Source: Chthonomonas sp. | GTDB taxonomy: Bacteria; Armatimonadota; Fimbriimonadia; Fimbriimonadales; Fimbriimonadaceae | DNA length: 64,000 bases | NCBI GenBank assembly: GCA_016788115.1 | Contig: JAEURR010000007.1 | Location: 278,488-342,487 of the forward strand | Direction: 5' to 3' | Shown: positions 33,265-42,314 of the stretch, piece after piece | How positions within the stretch are numbered: the stretch's first letter is position 1 | Layout: each line of letters starts with the position of its first letter | Notes under the pieces: generated by a model | Database searches by the model: none | What the model was told of the DNA's origin: nothing | The model's input: the letters and a program-made list of their open reading frames with translations, nothing else | Program-made: the position numbers and the translations under genes

Positions 33265-34284
33265 ATGGAACTGGCTGGAATTCATATAGGTATCTGGGGA
33301 GCTTTCCTCACATTTGTCGTCGCGATGCTAGCGCTTGACCTCGGGGTCTTCCACAAAGAAGCCCATGAGGTGAAGATGAAGGAGGCGCTCACGTGGAGCG
33401 CCGTCTGGATCGCTTTGGCACTCGTTTTCAACGCGGGAATCTTCCTCTTCTGGGACAAGATCGGCGCCGCGTCAAACTACTCGGCCTCGGAAGCCGGGCA
33501 AGCGTTCTTGGCGGGCTATCTCGTTGAGAAGGCTCTCAGTGTGGACAACATCTTTGTCTTCCTGATGGTCTTCGCGTACTTCCAAGTCCCCGCACGTTAC
33601 CAACACCGAGTGCTTTTCTACGGAATCCTCGGCGCGCTCATCTTCCGTTCAATCTTCATCGCCGCTGGCGCGACCCTGCTCCAGAACTTCCACTGGATGC
33701 TGTTCGTCTTCGGTGCGTTCTTGATCATCACCGGTGTGAAGATGGTGATCCTGAAGGACAAGAAGATCGATCCCGACAAGAACCCGATCATCAAGGGCTT
33801 CAAGAAGCTCATGCCCGTAACCAAGGAGTACGTGGGGCAAAACTTCTTCACGCGCATCAATGGCAAGCTTTGGGCCACCCCGCTCTTCATTGCGCTGCTC
33901 TTCATCGAACTCACCGACATCATCTTTGCGGTCGACTCGATCCCGGCCATCTTCGCGATCACCAAGGATCCGTTCATCGTCTTCACCTCGAACGTCTTTG
34001 CCATCCTCGGTCTTCGCGCCCTCTTCTTTGCACTGGCCGGGTTGATGAACATGTTCCATTACCTGGGTTACGGCCTGGCCGCGATCCTGGTCTTCGTGGG
34101 AGGCAAGATGGTGGGCAACGGTTTCCACTACAAGTTCCCCATCGCTCTCTCGCTGCTGATCATCATCGGAATTCTCGCGATTTCGGTCATCGCCAGCCTG
34201 ATGTTCCCGCCCAAGAACCCTGCCCATGGGCTGCCAGTGGAACCCAAGCCAGAGCTCGACGAGCAGCCGAGCCCGGTCGCCTAA
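33265..34284 (+). CDS. TerC family membrane protein (Alx/YkoY-like)
   Basis: Inner membrane protein of 339 residues with about eight to nine helices and the TerC acidic motifs in helices: FLAGYLVEKALSVDNIFVFLM near the start and LLFIELTDIIFAVDSIPAIFAIT in the second half. TerC proteins such as Alx and YkoY are linked to Mn2+ export or metalation of exported enzymes and are the classic targets of yybP-ykoY RNAs, which agrees with the riboswitch upstream. A stable hairpin lies between it and the previous gene. Confidence 0.92.
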   Translation: MELAGIHIGIWGAFLTFVVAMLALDLGVFHKEAHEVKMKEALTWSAVWIALALVFNAGIFLFWDKIGAASNYSASEAGQAFLAGYLVEKALSVDNIFVFLMVFAYFQVPARYQHRVLFYGILGALIFRSIFIAAGATLLQNFHWMLFVFGAFLIITGVKMVILKDKKIDPDKNPIIKGFKKLMPVTKEYVGQNFFTRINGKLWATPLFIALLFIELTDIIFAVDSIPAIFAITKDPFIVFTSNVFAILGLRALFFALAGLMNMFHYLGYGLAAILVFVGGKMVGNGFHYKFPIALSLLIIIGILAISVIASLMFPPKNPAHGLPVEPKPELDEQPSPVA

Positions 34285-34300
34285 CTCCCTCCGAGCACCC

Positions 34301-34328
34301 GCCCCCGGCGTCTGTGCCGGGGGCTTTT
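34301..34328 (+). terminator. rho-independent terminator after terC
   Basis: GCCCCCGGC/GCCGGGGGC stem (34301-34309 with 34316-34324) followed by TTTT. Confidence 0.88.
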
Positions 34329-34342
34329 GACGTTTATCAGGG

Positions 34343-34348
34343 TACAAT
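34343..34348 (+). promoter_or_regulatory. -10 element before the trigger factor gene
   Basis: GGTACAAT, the same octamer found at 1868-1875 and 45441-45447. No good -35 at 17 nt. The leader would be about 31 nt. Confidence 0.45.
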
Positions 34349-34385
34349 CGAACCCACATTTCGACTCGAAATCTGAGTTTTTCTT

Positions 34386-35804
34386 ATGCCAACCGCCGCC
34401 AAACCCGTGACCAAGATGACCATCAAGCGCGAGGAACTGAACCCTTGCACGATCAAGCTCGACGTAGTTTGCACGTCAGAGCAAGTCCAATCGGGCTTCG
34501 CTCGTGCCTACAAGGGCTTCAGCAAGCAGATCCGCATCCCCGGGTTTCGACCGGGTCACGCCCCCAAGAGCGTCGTGCAGAAGTACGTACCGCAAGAGGA
34601 TGTGAACGGCGCAGCCGCAGAATTCATCGTCAAAGCCGCCATCGGTGAGGCCCTCACCGCCGAGGAAATCCAACCGCACGATGCGCCGGCCGTCACACTG
34701 ACCGCGCTCGATGAGGCCGAGAGCAAGTGCGAGTTTTTCGCCAAGGTTCCGCTCAAGCCGGTGGTTGAGTTGGGCGATTACAAGGGTCTCCCCGCTGAGC
34801 GCACGACCATCGAGGTCACCGACGCGGAAGTGGACCAACGCATGGAAGAACTGCGACAACGCAGCGCCAAGCGCGAAGTCGTCCGTGATCGCGGAGCGAT
34901 GGACGGAGACATGGCCGTCGTCAACATCAAGAAGGATGGCGACGAGGGCGAGGGACGCAACATCCTCAGCGTCATCGGGCAGAACTTTGACGCCCTCGAC
35001 AAGGCGCTCCACGGCATGGCCGGTGAAGAGATGAAGGTCGAGACCCTCACCTTCCCCGCGGATTTCCAGGACAAGGACCTCGCAGGCAAGAAGGCCAAGG
35101 TCCGAATCACGCTGAAGACGCTCGCGAGCGTTGCCCTGCCCGAGCTGGACGATGCCTTTGCCCAAAACCTGAAGGAGCTGAAAGCTGAGAACCTCAACGA
35201 ACTCAAGGCGAAGCTGAAGGAGCGCCTGATCGCTGCGCGCGAGCAGGCCAGCCAGGAGATGGTGAACGAAGCGCTCCACGAGGAGATCCTCCGCCGAAGC
35301 ACCGTCCACGTGCCGGACACCATGTGGGAGAGCGTCGCCAACCAGCGACTGGGAGAACTTGACCAGGAGGCTCGACGCAACGGCAAGACCATCGAGGAAT
35401 ACGCCAAGGAAAATGGCATGACGCTCGAAGAGATGGTCCAGAATTGGCAGCACGAAGCCAAGACCCAGGTCCAGCGCGCCGTCGTCGCCCAAGAGATCTT
35501 CGCCAAGGAGAAGATGCAGCTGACGAACGAGGATCTGAACACGGCACTCGTCCAAATGGCGTACGAGTATCAAGTTCCGCCTGCACAGATCGCCGAGATC
35601 ATGCAGAAGAACAAGAACTTCACCGAGTTGCAAATCCGAGCGGTCTTCAACCGTGTTGTCGGCTTCTTGAACGACAACGCCGAGATTAAGGAAGTCGGCA
35701 GCACCGGTGGTGCCAAGAAGGCCAAGGCCGCCGCGAAGCCCAAGGATGACGCGCCTGCGGTAAAAGCTCCCGCCAAGAGCACGGCTGCCAAGAAGAAGAG
35801 CTAA
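34386..35804 (+). CDS. tig: trigger factor
   Basis: Ribosome-bound chaperone with peptidylprolyl isomerase activity. The 472 residues show the ribosome-binding domain with the signature QIRIPGFRPGHAPKSVV (about 49-64, canonical GFRxGxxP), the FKBP-like domain (about 155-240, MDGDMAVVNI to KAKVRITLKTLA) and the long C-terminal helical domain. A Lys/Ala-rich tail of about 35 residues extends the protein slightly beyond the usual length. No clpP/clpX follows, unlike in many genomes; a terminator ends the gene. Confidence 0.95.
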   Translation: MPTAAKPVTKMTIKREELNPCTIKLDVVCTSEQVQSGFARAYKGFSKQIRIPGFRPGHAPKSVVQKYVPQEDVNGAAAEFIVKAAIGEALTAEEIQPHDAPAVTLTALDEAESKCEFFAKVPLKPVVELGDYKGLPAERTTIEVTDAEVDQRMEELRQRSAKREVVRDRGAMDGDMAVVNIKKDGDEGEGRNILSVIGQNFDALDKALHGMAGEEMKVETLTFPADFQDKDLAGKKAKVRITLKTLASVALPELDDAFAQNLKELKAENLNELKAKLKERLIAAREQASQEMVNEALHEEILRRSTVHVPDTMWESVANQRLGELDQEARRNGKTIEEYAKENGMTLEEMVQNWQHEAKTQVQRAVVAQEIFAKEKMQLTNEDLNTALVQMAYEYQVPPAQIAEIMQKNKNFTELQIRAVFNRVVGFLNDNAEIKEVGSTGGAKKAKAAAKPKDDAPAVKAPAKSTAAKKKS

Positions 35805-35812
35805 CTAGAAGC

Positions 35813-35849
35813 AAAATTGCCCTGGCCCAAACCGGACCAGGGCAATTTT
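35813..35849. terminator. bidirectional terminator between tig and the response regulator
   Basis: A 13-bp stem starting AAAATTGCCC (35813-35825 with 35837-35849); A-run on one arm and T-run on the other give a U-tract in both directions. Confidence 0.88.
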
Positions 35850-35859
35850 ATGTATGCGG

Positions 35860-37038
35860 CTAGGCTGCCTGCACATTCTTCGGCAGGTACTTGGCCTCAA
35901 CATACTGCACACCCTTGGGCGTCAGCACGACTGCGCGCTCAATCACATTGCTGAGCTCGCGGACATTTCCTGGCCATGGATAGTGGCGCAGCGCCTTCTC
36001 GGCATCAGCGGTGAAGCCCTCGAAGGCATGACCGTTCTCGGTGCCGTAGTGGGCAAGGAAGTGCGATGCCAGCGGCATCAGGTCCTCCTGACGCTCGCGA
36101 AGAGGCGGCAAATTGATCTCGATCACCTGCAATCGATACAGCAGATCGAGCCGGAAGTTGCCAGCATCGACTTCACGCTGGAGATTTCGGTTTGTCGCAG
36201 TGATCAGCCGCACATCGACGCGCGTTGGCTTGTTGCTGCCGAGTCGCTCAAATTCTCGTTCCTGCAAGACGCGCAGCAGCTTGGCCTGAATGGAGAGCGG
36301 GACTTCACCGATCTCATCCAGGAACAGCGTCCCTTCATTTGCGGCCTCAAATCGGCCCATCTTGCTGCCGTTTGCGCCGGTAAATGCGCCTTTCTCGTAC
36401 CCAAACAGCTCCGACTCTAGGAGCGTCTCGGGCAGAGCCGCGCAAGAGGTGGCAATAAAAGGTCCCGCTGCGCGAGAGCTCATTTCGTGCAGCAGCTTCG
36501 AAATCACTTCTTTTCCGGTTCCGCTCTCGCCCAGGACGAGCACGGTCGCCTTCGACTCCGCAACCTGCTCGATTGTCTCCAGCACCTGCTTCATCGCGGG
36601 CGATTCCGCTACAAAGTGGATAGCAGTTTTGCCCTTCTTGGCAGTTTTGCTTCGTGTTTTTGGCGCAGAGCCGGATTCAAGCGCGCTCTTTACGATCTTC
36701 TTCAAGTTTTCAAGATCAAAGGGCTTGGTCACGAACTCAAAGGCGCCGTTTCGGATCGCCGCCACGGCCTCCTGAATGGTGCCGTAGGCTGTACAGATGA
36801 TGACCGGCAATTCTGGCCATCGGGCCTGGATCTGATCTTGGAGTTTGTATCCGTTCATCCCCGGCATGGTGACGTCGGTGATGACTACGTCCATGGCCTG
36901 GGATTCCAGAACCTCTAGTGCCGCTTGCGCGTTGGGAGCAGTACTCGCCTGATAGCCACCCTTTTCAAAGGCAACTTCCAGGATGCGTCGGATATTCGGC
37001 TCGTCGTCTACGATCAGGATTCGCGGCTTCTGGCTCAT
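35860..37038 (-). CDS. sigma54-dependent response regulator without DNA-binding domain
   Basis: NtrC-type activator of 392 residues. Receiver domain (1-120) has Asp11-Asp12, the phospho-acceptor Asp55, Thr83 and Lys105. The AAA+ domain has Walker A GESGTGKE (170-177), the sigma54 contact GAFTGA (217-222) and Walker B GTLFLDEIGE (236-245), plus the RELSNVIERAV end. The protein stops about ten residues after this domain (YLPKNVQAA), where a Fis-type helix-turn-helix normally follows, so it cannot bind an enhancer in the usual way. It overlaps its kinase gene by ATGA. Confidence 0.92.
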   Translation of the reverse strand: MSQKPRILIVDDEPNIRRILEVAFEKGGYQASTAPNAQAALEVLESQAMDVVITDVTMPGMNGYKLQDQIQARWPELPVIICTAYGTIQEAVAAIRNGAFEFVTKPFDLENLKKIVKSALESGSAPKTRSKTAKKGKTAIHFVAESPAMKQVLETIEQVAESKATVLVLGESGTGKEVISKLLHEMSSRAAGPFIATSCAALPETLLESELFGYEKGAFTGANGSKMGRFEAANEGTLFLDEIGEVPLSIQAKLLRVLQEREFERLGSNKPTRVDVRLITATNRNLQREVDAGNFRLDLLYRLQVIEINLPPLRERQEDLMPLASHFLAHYGTENGHAFEGFTADAEKALRHYPWPGNVRELSNVIERAVVLTPKGVQYVEAKYLPKNVQAA

Positions 37039-38567
37039 GCCGCCTCCGAGACGTTGAAGTCGAGTGCAAAGGTGCTTCCCTTACCTTCGGTGGTCTCCAC
37101 GCTCAGCCGCGCCTTGTGCGCTTCTACGATCTTGCGGGCCACACTCAGGCCTAGACCAGTGCCGTTGGGCTTGGTCGTGAAGAACGGCGTGAAGAGACGA
37201 TCTTGAGTCTCCTTGTCCATCCCTTGACCCTCGTCGACGACTCTGAGGACACCGTGCGCCGTGACCTGGAGGGTCACCGTGCTGCCCGGCTCACTTGCCT
37301 GCAGCGCGTTGAGGATGAGGTTCCGCACGACTTGCTCGATCCGCAGTGGATCGGCGTACAGCACCGGTTCATCCGGTGAGATCTGCAGTTTGACGCTGAC
37401 TTGCGCCGCCTCAAACTGCTCCACGTGGCGCTGGCAGACTTGCCGTGCGATGTCTCCCAATTGCATCGGCTCGAATTCCAGGCTGATCGGTTTGGCAAAA
37501 TCAAGGAATTCGCTACAAAGCAGGTTCAGTTTTGTGGCTTCACCCTCGATCATGCGGGCAAATTCTGTGGCCAGCTGCGGATCTTCCAGGATCATGGTCG
37601 CCGCACTCTGGATGCCCGCAAGCGGGTTGCGAATCTCGTGAGCGATGCTCGCCGTGAGCTGGCCGATCTCCGCCAGACGGTGGATCCGCTCGACCGTTTC
37701 GCGTGCCTTCTCATGCTCGGTGATGTCGTTCAACGCGATAATGACGCCGCCGCCCTGCAGTGGGCTCACGACGACCGCAAACGCACGGGTCTGCTCGTCA
37801 ACCGCCACTCGGAAGCGATAGCTCAGTCCCTTCTTGGCGCGCTCCATGGCGTGCCGGAACGGGACTTGGAAATTGGCCTGGATGCGCGAGAAGTACTCGG
37901 TCCAGTTCGGGTAGTCAGAGGGTTCGGCACCAAGAATCGACCCCACTTCGGCGGTGTAGTCGGCAAACGAGCCGTCCGCATGGATCATCATCAGGCCAAA
38001 TCCGACGCTCTCAATGGCGTTCTGTAAGCTGAGTCGTCGCGAGTTCGCGTCGACGATTGCGCGGGCATTGTTCACCGCGAGCGCAATCTGGCGACCAAGG
38101 CTCTCGGCCGCTTCCAGATCGTTCTCAGTAAAGGTCGGAGCGTCCGCCGCTCGGGCCACGTTCAGGACTCCAATGCACCCCTGGTTGCGCGTGATCAGCG
38201 GGACGATCAGGGAACTGCCGATCGTATCGCGGCGCTGGATATTCTGTTGATTGAGGTCCGACTCTTGCCGCGGATCCACCAAAAGCCGGGTGCGCGCATC
38301 CTGAATCGCCAGGCCCGCAATGCCCATTCCACGGACAATCGTCGCGTCCTTCGGAACCGTACTCAGTAGGCCTGCCGCAGCAGCCAGCAAGTACCGATCC
38401 GTCTCGCCCTCACGCAAGAAGACGGAGATGCCGGACGCACCGAACCACTCCTCACTCTTCTTGAGCACCCGCACAAGGTACGCATCCAAGTTCACGTTCC
38501 CCTCGGCGTATGCCACATCTAGCAGATCGTAGATGTCGTTGACCTTAATTTCTCGAATTGCGCCCAT
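37035..38567 (-). CDS. sensor histidine kinase with GAF and PAS domains (NtrB-like)
   Basis: Soluble kinase of 510 residues, partner of the sigma54 activator downstream. Order: short N-terminus, GAF domain (about 20-175), PAS domain (about 190-285), HisKA with SIAHEIRNPLAGIQSA (phospho-His near residue 310) and HATPase_c with NLILNALQAS, DEGQGMDKETQDRLFTPFFTTKPNGTGLGLS. No membrane helix, so the signal is cytosolic. ATG 38567 is chosen at the start of homology, with AGAGAG close upstream. Longer frames upstream overlap the divergent gene. Confidence 0.92.
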   Translation of the reverse strand: MGAIREIKVNDIYDLLDVAYAEGNVNLDAYLVRVLKKSEEWFGASGISVFLREGETDRYLLAAAAGLLSTVPKDATIVRGMGIAGLAIQDARTRLLVDPRQESDLNQQNIQRRDTIGSSLIVPLITRNQGCIGVLNVARAADAPTFTENDLEAAESLGRQIALAVNNARAIVDANSRRLSLQNAIESVGFGLMMIHADGSFADYTAEVGSILGAEPSDYPNWTEYFSRIQANFQVPFRHAMERAKKGLSYRFRVAVDEQTRAFAVVVSPLQGGGVIIALNDITEHEKARETVERIHRLAEIGQLTASIAHEIRNPLAGIQSAATMILEDPQLATEFARMIEGEATKLNLLCSEFLDFAKPISLEFEPMQLGDIARQVCQRHVEQFEAAQVSVKLQISPDEPVLYADPLRIEQVVRNLILNALQASEPGSTVTLQVTAHGVLRVVDEGQGMDKETQDRLFTPFFTTKPNGTGLGLSVARKIVEAHKARLSVETTEGKGSTFALDFNVSEAA

Positions 38568-38639
38568 ACTCTCTTTCCATCTCGGCACAAATGCGGGACG
38601 ACCGCAGGAGAATATCTGCAAAGAAACTTCAACAACCCT

Positions 38640-40586
38640 ATGAAGAATCAGCTGGCTTCCGCATCCTCGCCGTATTTGCGTCAACACGCCTCGAATCCGA
38701 TCCATTGGGTGGAGTGGTCCGAGGACGCCTTCGCACGCGCGCGAGAAGAACATAAGCTTGTTTTCCTATCCATTGGGTACAGCGCCTGCCACTGGTGCCA
38801 CGTCATGGCGCACGAGTCCTTTGAAGACCCGGCGGTCGCCGAGGTGTTGACCCAGCACTTTGTTAGCATCAAAGTCGACCGCGAAGAGCGCCCAGACATT
38901 GACGAAATCTACATGACTGCGGTGCAGCTTTCCACCGGACGCGGCGGCTGGCCCATGACGCTCTTTCTCACGCCGGACAAGCAACCGTTCTTCGCCGGGA
39001 CGTACTTCCCGCGTGAGGGCCGAGGCGGTCACCCTGGATTCCTGGACCTGTGCCGACAGATCGTGAGCATCAGCGAGAACTCGCCCGAGGGCATCCAACA
39101 GGCTGCGGACGAGTTCGGTAAATCGCTCCGCGAAGTCTTGGACCGCCCTGCGCCGCCGAGCGAACCACTCCCCTTGGAACCCTTGCAGATGCTCCTGGCC
39201 GACCTGAGCGAGTCATTCGACCCCGAAGACGGTGGGTTCGGTGGCGCTCCCAAGTTCCCACCGCACTCCTCGATCCTGGCGTTGCAGCGACTTGGAGCCG
39301 GGGAGCACCCAATGGTGGAGACCACCTTACGATGCATCGCTGCTGGGGGGATTCACGACCACGTCGCTGGCGGGTTCCACCGATACAGCACGGACGGCTA
39401 CTGGCTACTCCCCCATTTCGAGAAGATGCTGAGCGACAATGCTCTTTTCTTGATGCAATACAGTTCGTGTACCGAATCGTATGGTTCCCGTTGTGTTGAT
39501 GGCATTTTGAACTGGGTTCGGAGCGAGATGACTTCACCGGAGGGCCTGTTCTACACCGCAGTTGACGCCGACACCGAGGGCGAAGAGGGGCTGACCTACC
39601 TGTGGAGCTGCGACGAGATTCGGAAGCTCCTTGGCGACAGGGCGGAGTCATTCATCGCCACTTACGGAATGGAGGAGCTGGGCAATTACTTCGACGAAGC
39701 GACCCGCCAGAAGACCGGGCTCAATGTCCTTCACCTCACCGACGTCACCGCAGACCCGCTCTCGGACTGCCTGGCGATCCTGCTTCAGGCCCGTGCGATA
39801 CGCCCTCAGCCCATGGTCGACACGAAGTGCGTGGCGAACGCGAACGGGCTGATGATCGAGGCGATGATCCGCGCCGGCGCGGGTCAGGATGCTCTCCAAG
39901 CACTCCGCACATGGCGGCAGTTTGAGCGGTTTCCGCACCAGATCGTCGATGGCAAGCCAGAGGGAACCCCGTTCCTGGACGACCTTCTTTTCATGCACTC
40001 AGCAGCGCAGCTCGCCTCTTCGCAGCTCTCCGATGATCAAGAGGAGAACCGCGCGTTCGCCGACCGCTTGGAGTCCCAGGCGCACAGCGACTTTCTGGAT
40101 GCCGATGGTCGCTCCTTCCGCAAATGGACCTCGGCGCACGGCGATCTGTTCGGTCGAGCGCGTGACCTGCTGGACCAGGCAGTTCCGAGTGCCGCCGCTT
40201 GGTACGCACTTGCCCGCCCTGAGCATGCGCCGAGGCTCATCGATGGCGCAAGCGCCTGGATGGCGCGGGTGCCAGGCTCTACCGCCACCTGGCACGCGGC
40301 GCTAGGCCTCTTGCCGCGTACGCCCGCAACGGTTCGTCGAGAGAACGGCCGCTCGATTGTGACCGTTCCAATCCCTCCGGGCTATCACATGCAAATCAAC
40401 AAAGGAGATGCATCAGCGATGCTCTTTGACGACGGGACCGCAACACAATGCACACACTGGGAGCAGAACAGCAACAAGCTGTTCCTGCATTTCGATGGAC
40501 TAGGCGATCGCCTGCACATCGAGTGGTGCACGGAGACCGAGTGCCTTGCTCCCCAAATCGTGCCACTGGTCGAAAGTGACAGGTAG
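38640..40586 (+). CDS. DUF255 thioredoxin-domain protein (YyaL/SSP411 family)
   Basis: 648-residue protein: thioredoxin-like domain at the N-terminus with SPYLRQHASNPIHWVEW and the family-defining SACHWCHVMAHESF (Cys50, Cys53), GGWPMTLFLTPD, and an (alpha/alpha)6 barrel resembling N-acylglucosamine 2-epimerases, with ARDGGFGGAPKFP-like and GGIHDHVAGGFHRYSTD segments. Biochemical role unsettled. Cytosolic. Divergent from the kinase. A second, cysteine-less paralogue lies at 50403. Confidence 0.92.
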   Translation: MKNQLASASSPYLRQHASNPIHWVEWSEDAFARAREEHKLVFLSIGYSACHWCHVMAHESFEDPAVAEVLTQHFVSIKVDREERPDIDEIYMTAVQLSTGRGGWPMTLFLTPDKQPFFAGTYFPREGRGGHPGFLDLCRQIVSISENSPEGIQQAADEFGKSLREVLDRPAPPSEPLPLEPLQMLLADLSESFDPEDGGFGGAPKFPPHSSILALQRLGAGEHPMVETTLRCIAAGGIHDHVAGGFHRYSTDGYWLLPHFEKMLSDNALFLMQYSSCTESYGSRCVDGILNWVRSEMTSPEGLFYTAVDADTEGEEGLTYLWSCDEIRKLLGDRAESFIATYGMEELGNYFDEATRQKTGLNVLHLTDVTADPLSDCLAILLQARAIRPQPMVDTKCVANANGLMIEAMIRAGAGQDALQALRTWRQFERFPHQIVDGKPEGTPFLDDLLFMHSAAQLASSQLSDDQEENRAFADRLESQAHSDFLDADGRSFRKWTSAHGDLFGRARDLLDQAVPSAAAWYALARPEHAPRLIDGASAWMARVPGSTATWHAALGLLPRTPATVRRENGRSIVTVPIPPGYHMQINKGDASAMLFDDGTATQCTHWEQNSNKLFLHFDGLGDRLHIEWCTETECLAPQIVPLVESDR

Positions 40587-40602
40587 CATCTCACCCAGAG
40601 CT

Positions 40603-41331
40603 ATGCACTGCGACGTCATGATCATCGGCGGGACCGGCATTGGGGACCGATTGCCTGCGTTGGGCCTTCAAGCGGTTCACGTACCCACCCAGTTTGGGCT
40701 CCTGCGTGGCTATGCGGGCAAAATCGGTCGCGCGAACCTCTTCTGTGTGCAGCGCCACTCAGCAGGACACAAGACGCCGCCGCACCTCATCAACTACCGT
40801 GCCATCGCCGACGGGGCGCGCCGCCTCGGCGTGAGAGCGTGCTTCGCCACCGCCGCTGTCGGATGCCTCCGCCCCGAGTGGCAGCCAGGAACGCTGGTCG
40901 CGTGCAAAGATTTTATCGACCACACCGATCGTCAGGTTACGATGTACGACCAACAGGTTCGACATATTGATTTCTCGACTCCGATGAGCGCGCGCAGCCA
41001 CATCCTCGCTGTTGCGCACGGCCAAGGCATCAACGTGATCGACGACGGCGTCTACATGGGCCTCGACGGCCCGCGCTACGAGACGCCGTCCGAGGTGCTA
41101 CTTGTGGCCAAGCTCGGAGGCGATGTGGTCGGCATGACCGCAAGTACCGAAGCTGAAGTGATGGTCGAAGCGGGCATCCCATACGCCTGCCTTGCCATCG
41201 TGACAAACCTCGCCGCAGGCATCGCTGACCACGTTCTGGACCACTCGGAAGTCGTAGACGTGATGAAAACTCGGGGAGACGACGTACTGCGATTGCTCAC
41301 AGCAGCGGCCGATCACGTGGTCGATGCGTAG
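40603..41331 (+). CDS. MTA/purine nucleoside phosphorylase family 2
   Basis: Cytosolic enzyme that splits a purine nucleoside with phosphate. The 242 residues show IIGGTGIGD, the RHSAGHKTPPHLINYRA substrate loop, YMGLDGPRYETPSEV and GMTASTEAEVMVEAGIPYACLAIVTNLAAGI, typical of MTAP/PNP. Substrate (methylthioadenosine, methylthioinosine, inosine) is not fixed by these motifs. Together with speD at 2.1 kb, an MTA salvage role is plausible. The first Met matching the family is 40603; the upstream frame is a shadow. Confidence 0.88.
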   Translation: MHCDVMIIGGTGIGDRLPALGLQAVHVPTQFGLLRGYAGKIGRANLFCVQRHSAGHKTPPHLINYRAIADGARRLGVRACFATAAVGCLRPEWQPGTLVACKDFIDHTDRQVTMYDQQVRHIDFSTPMSARSHILAVAHGQGINVIDDGVYMGLDGPRYETPSEVLLVAKLGGDVVGMTASTEAEVMVEAGIPYACLAIVTNLAAGIADHVLDHSEVVDVMKTRGDDVLRLLTAAADHVVDA

Positions 41332-42208
41332 CAGCTCCGACGCTTCCAGCCGTCAGCTCACCTTGGCGCTTGCGCTCCTCCAAGGCGTCGGCGGCAAGAC
41401 CCTCTCCCGGATTGTCACCCGCAACGTCTTGCTCGGTCGGGAGCCCAAAGAGTTTCTCGCCCTTTCCCGCGAGGTTCTCATCGAAGACTACGGTCTGCCG
41501 CCCAAGCTCGCCGATCTTTGGGTGAGCACCCGAACCGAGGCGATGGACACCGCCGCGCGGGTCCTAGACCACCTTCGAACCGCCGGAATCAGCTTCGCCA
41601 CTACCGTCGATGCGCACTACCCCGCACGCATCGAGGAGTTCACCGCCGAGACCCCCGGCATCCTGTTCTTTTACGGCAACACAAAGCTGATCGAATCGGC
41701 CACGTTTGCCGTGATGAGCTCCCGCAAATCGCCTACTGCATTCCTCGATCAGATCGAACGGGCCGCCGAAGAGGGTGTGCTCCGAGGAGAAGTGCTCGTC
41801 GCCGGGCACGACACTCCGGAGTACCAGCGTAGCGCTATCGTCCCGCTTCGCTGGGGCGCACCTCGCATCATCGTCTTGGACCGCGGCTTCTTCCAAGCCC
41901 TGGGCAAGGACCTGACCGACGAGCCGTTCCGCGCCGCCCGGCTGTGGCGGTTCCAGTTCGACCCGAAGACGGACCTCGCGCTTTCGGCAGTCAATCCGCT
42001 CCGAGACTACCACCGCAATGCGAATCGAGACCGTGACCGACTCGTCGCCGCGCTTTCATTGCGCGTGGACTTCGCCCAAGTCTCGCCCGAAGGCAACATG
42101 GCGCAACTCGTCCGGGCAACGCTGGCTGCTGGACGCCCGGTTCGCATTAGCGACCTGAACCCCGAGGCCCGTGAATACTACCGATCTGGCGCACAACCGC
42201 TTACCTAG
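41324..42208 (+). CDS. degenerate DprA/SMF-like Rossmann-fold protein
   Basis: 294 residues resembling DprA: N-terminal helical part (LTLALALLQGVGGKTLSRIV), a DUF-like YPARIEEFTAETPGILFFYGN corresponding to YPxxL...PxxLYxxG, and FAVMSSRKSP where DprA has VGxR. Later DprA motifs (GxAxGID, PxG) are missing or replaced, and the C-terminal half differs. It is therefore a divergent paralogue, perhaps a nucleotide- or DNA-binding protein, rather than the competence protein. Overlaps the phosphorylase stop by 8 nt. Confidence 0.65.
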   Translation: MRSSSDASSRQLTLALALLQGVGGKTLSRIVTRNVLLGREPKEFLALSREVLIEDYGLPPKLADLWVSTRTEAMDTAARVLDHLRTAGISFATTVDAHYPARIEEFTAETPGILFFYGNTKLIESATFAVMSSRKSPTAFLDQIERAAEEGVLRGEVLVAGHDTPEYQRSAIVPLRWGAPRIIVLDRGFFQALGKDLTDEPFRAARLWRFQFDPKTDLALSAVNPLRDYHRNANRDRDRLVAALSLRVDFAQVSPEGNMAQLVRATLAAGRPVRISDLNPEAREYYRSGAQPLT

Positions 42209-42314
42209 ATCAAGCGTTATCGCCAAGTTTGACCCGGTGGTCGGCTAAAAATCGCAACCTTACCGGGACACGCGCGCTCCCCACTAAGGAATCAAAGAAT
42301 CGTGAGGTAAGACG

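Noticed and set aside
34476-35633. 385-codon minus-strand frame
   Set aside because: Antisense shadow of the trigger factor gene; Leu/Val/Asp-rich composition without domains.
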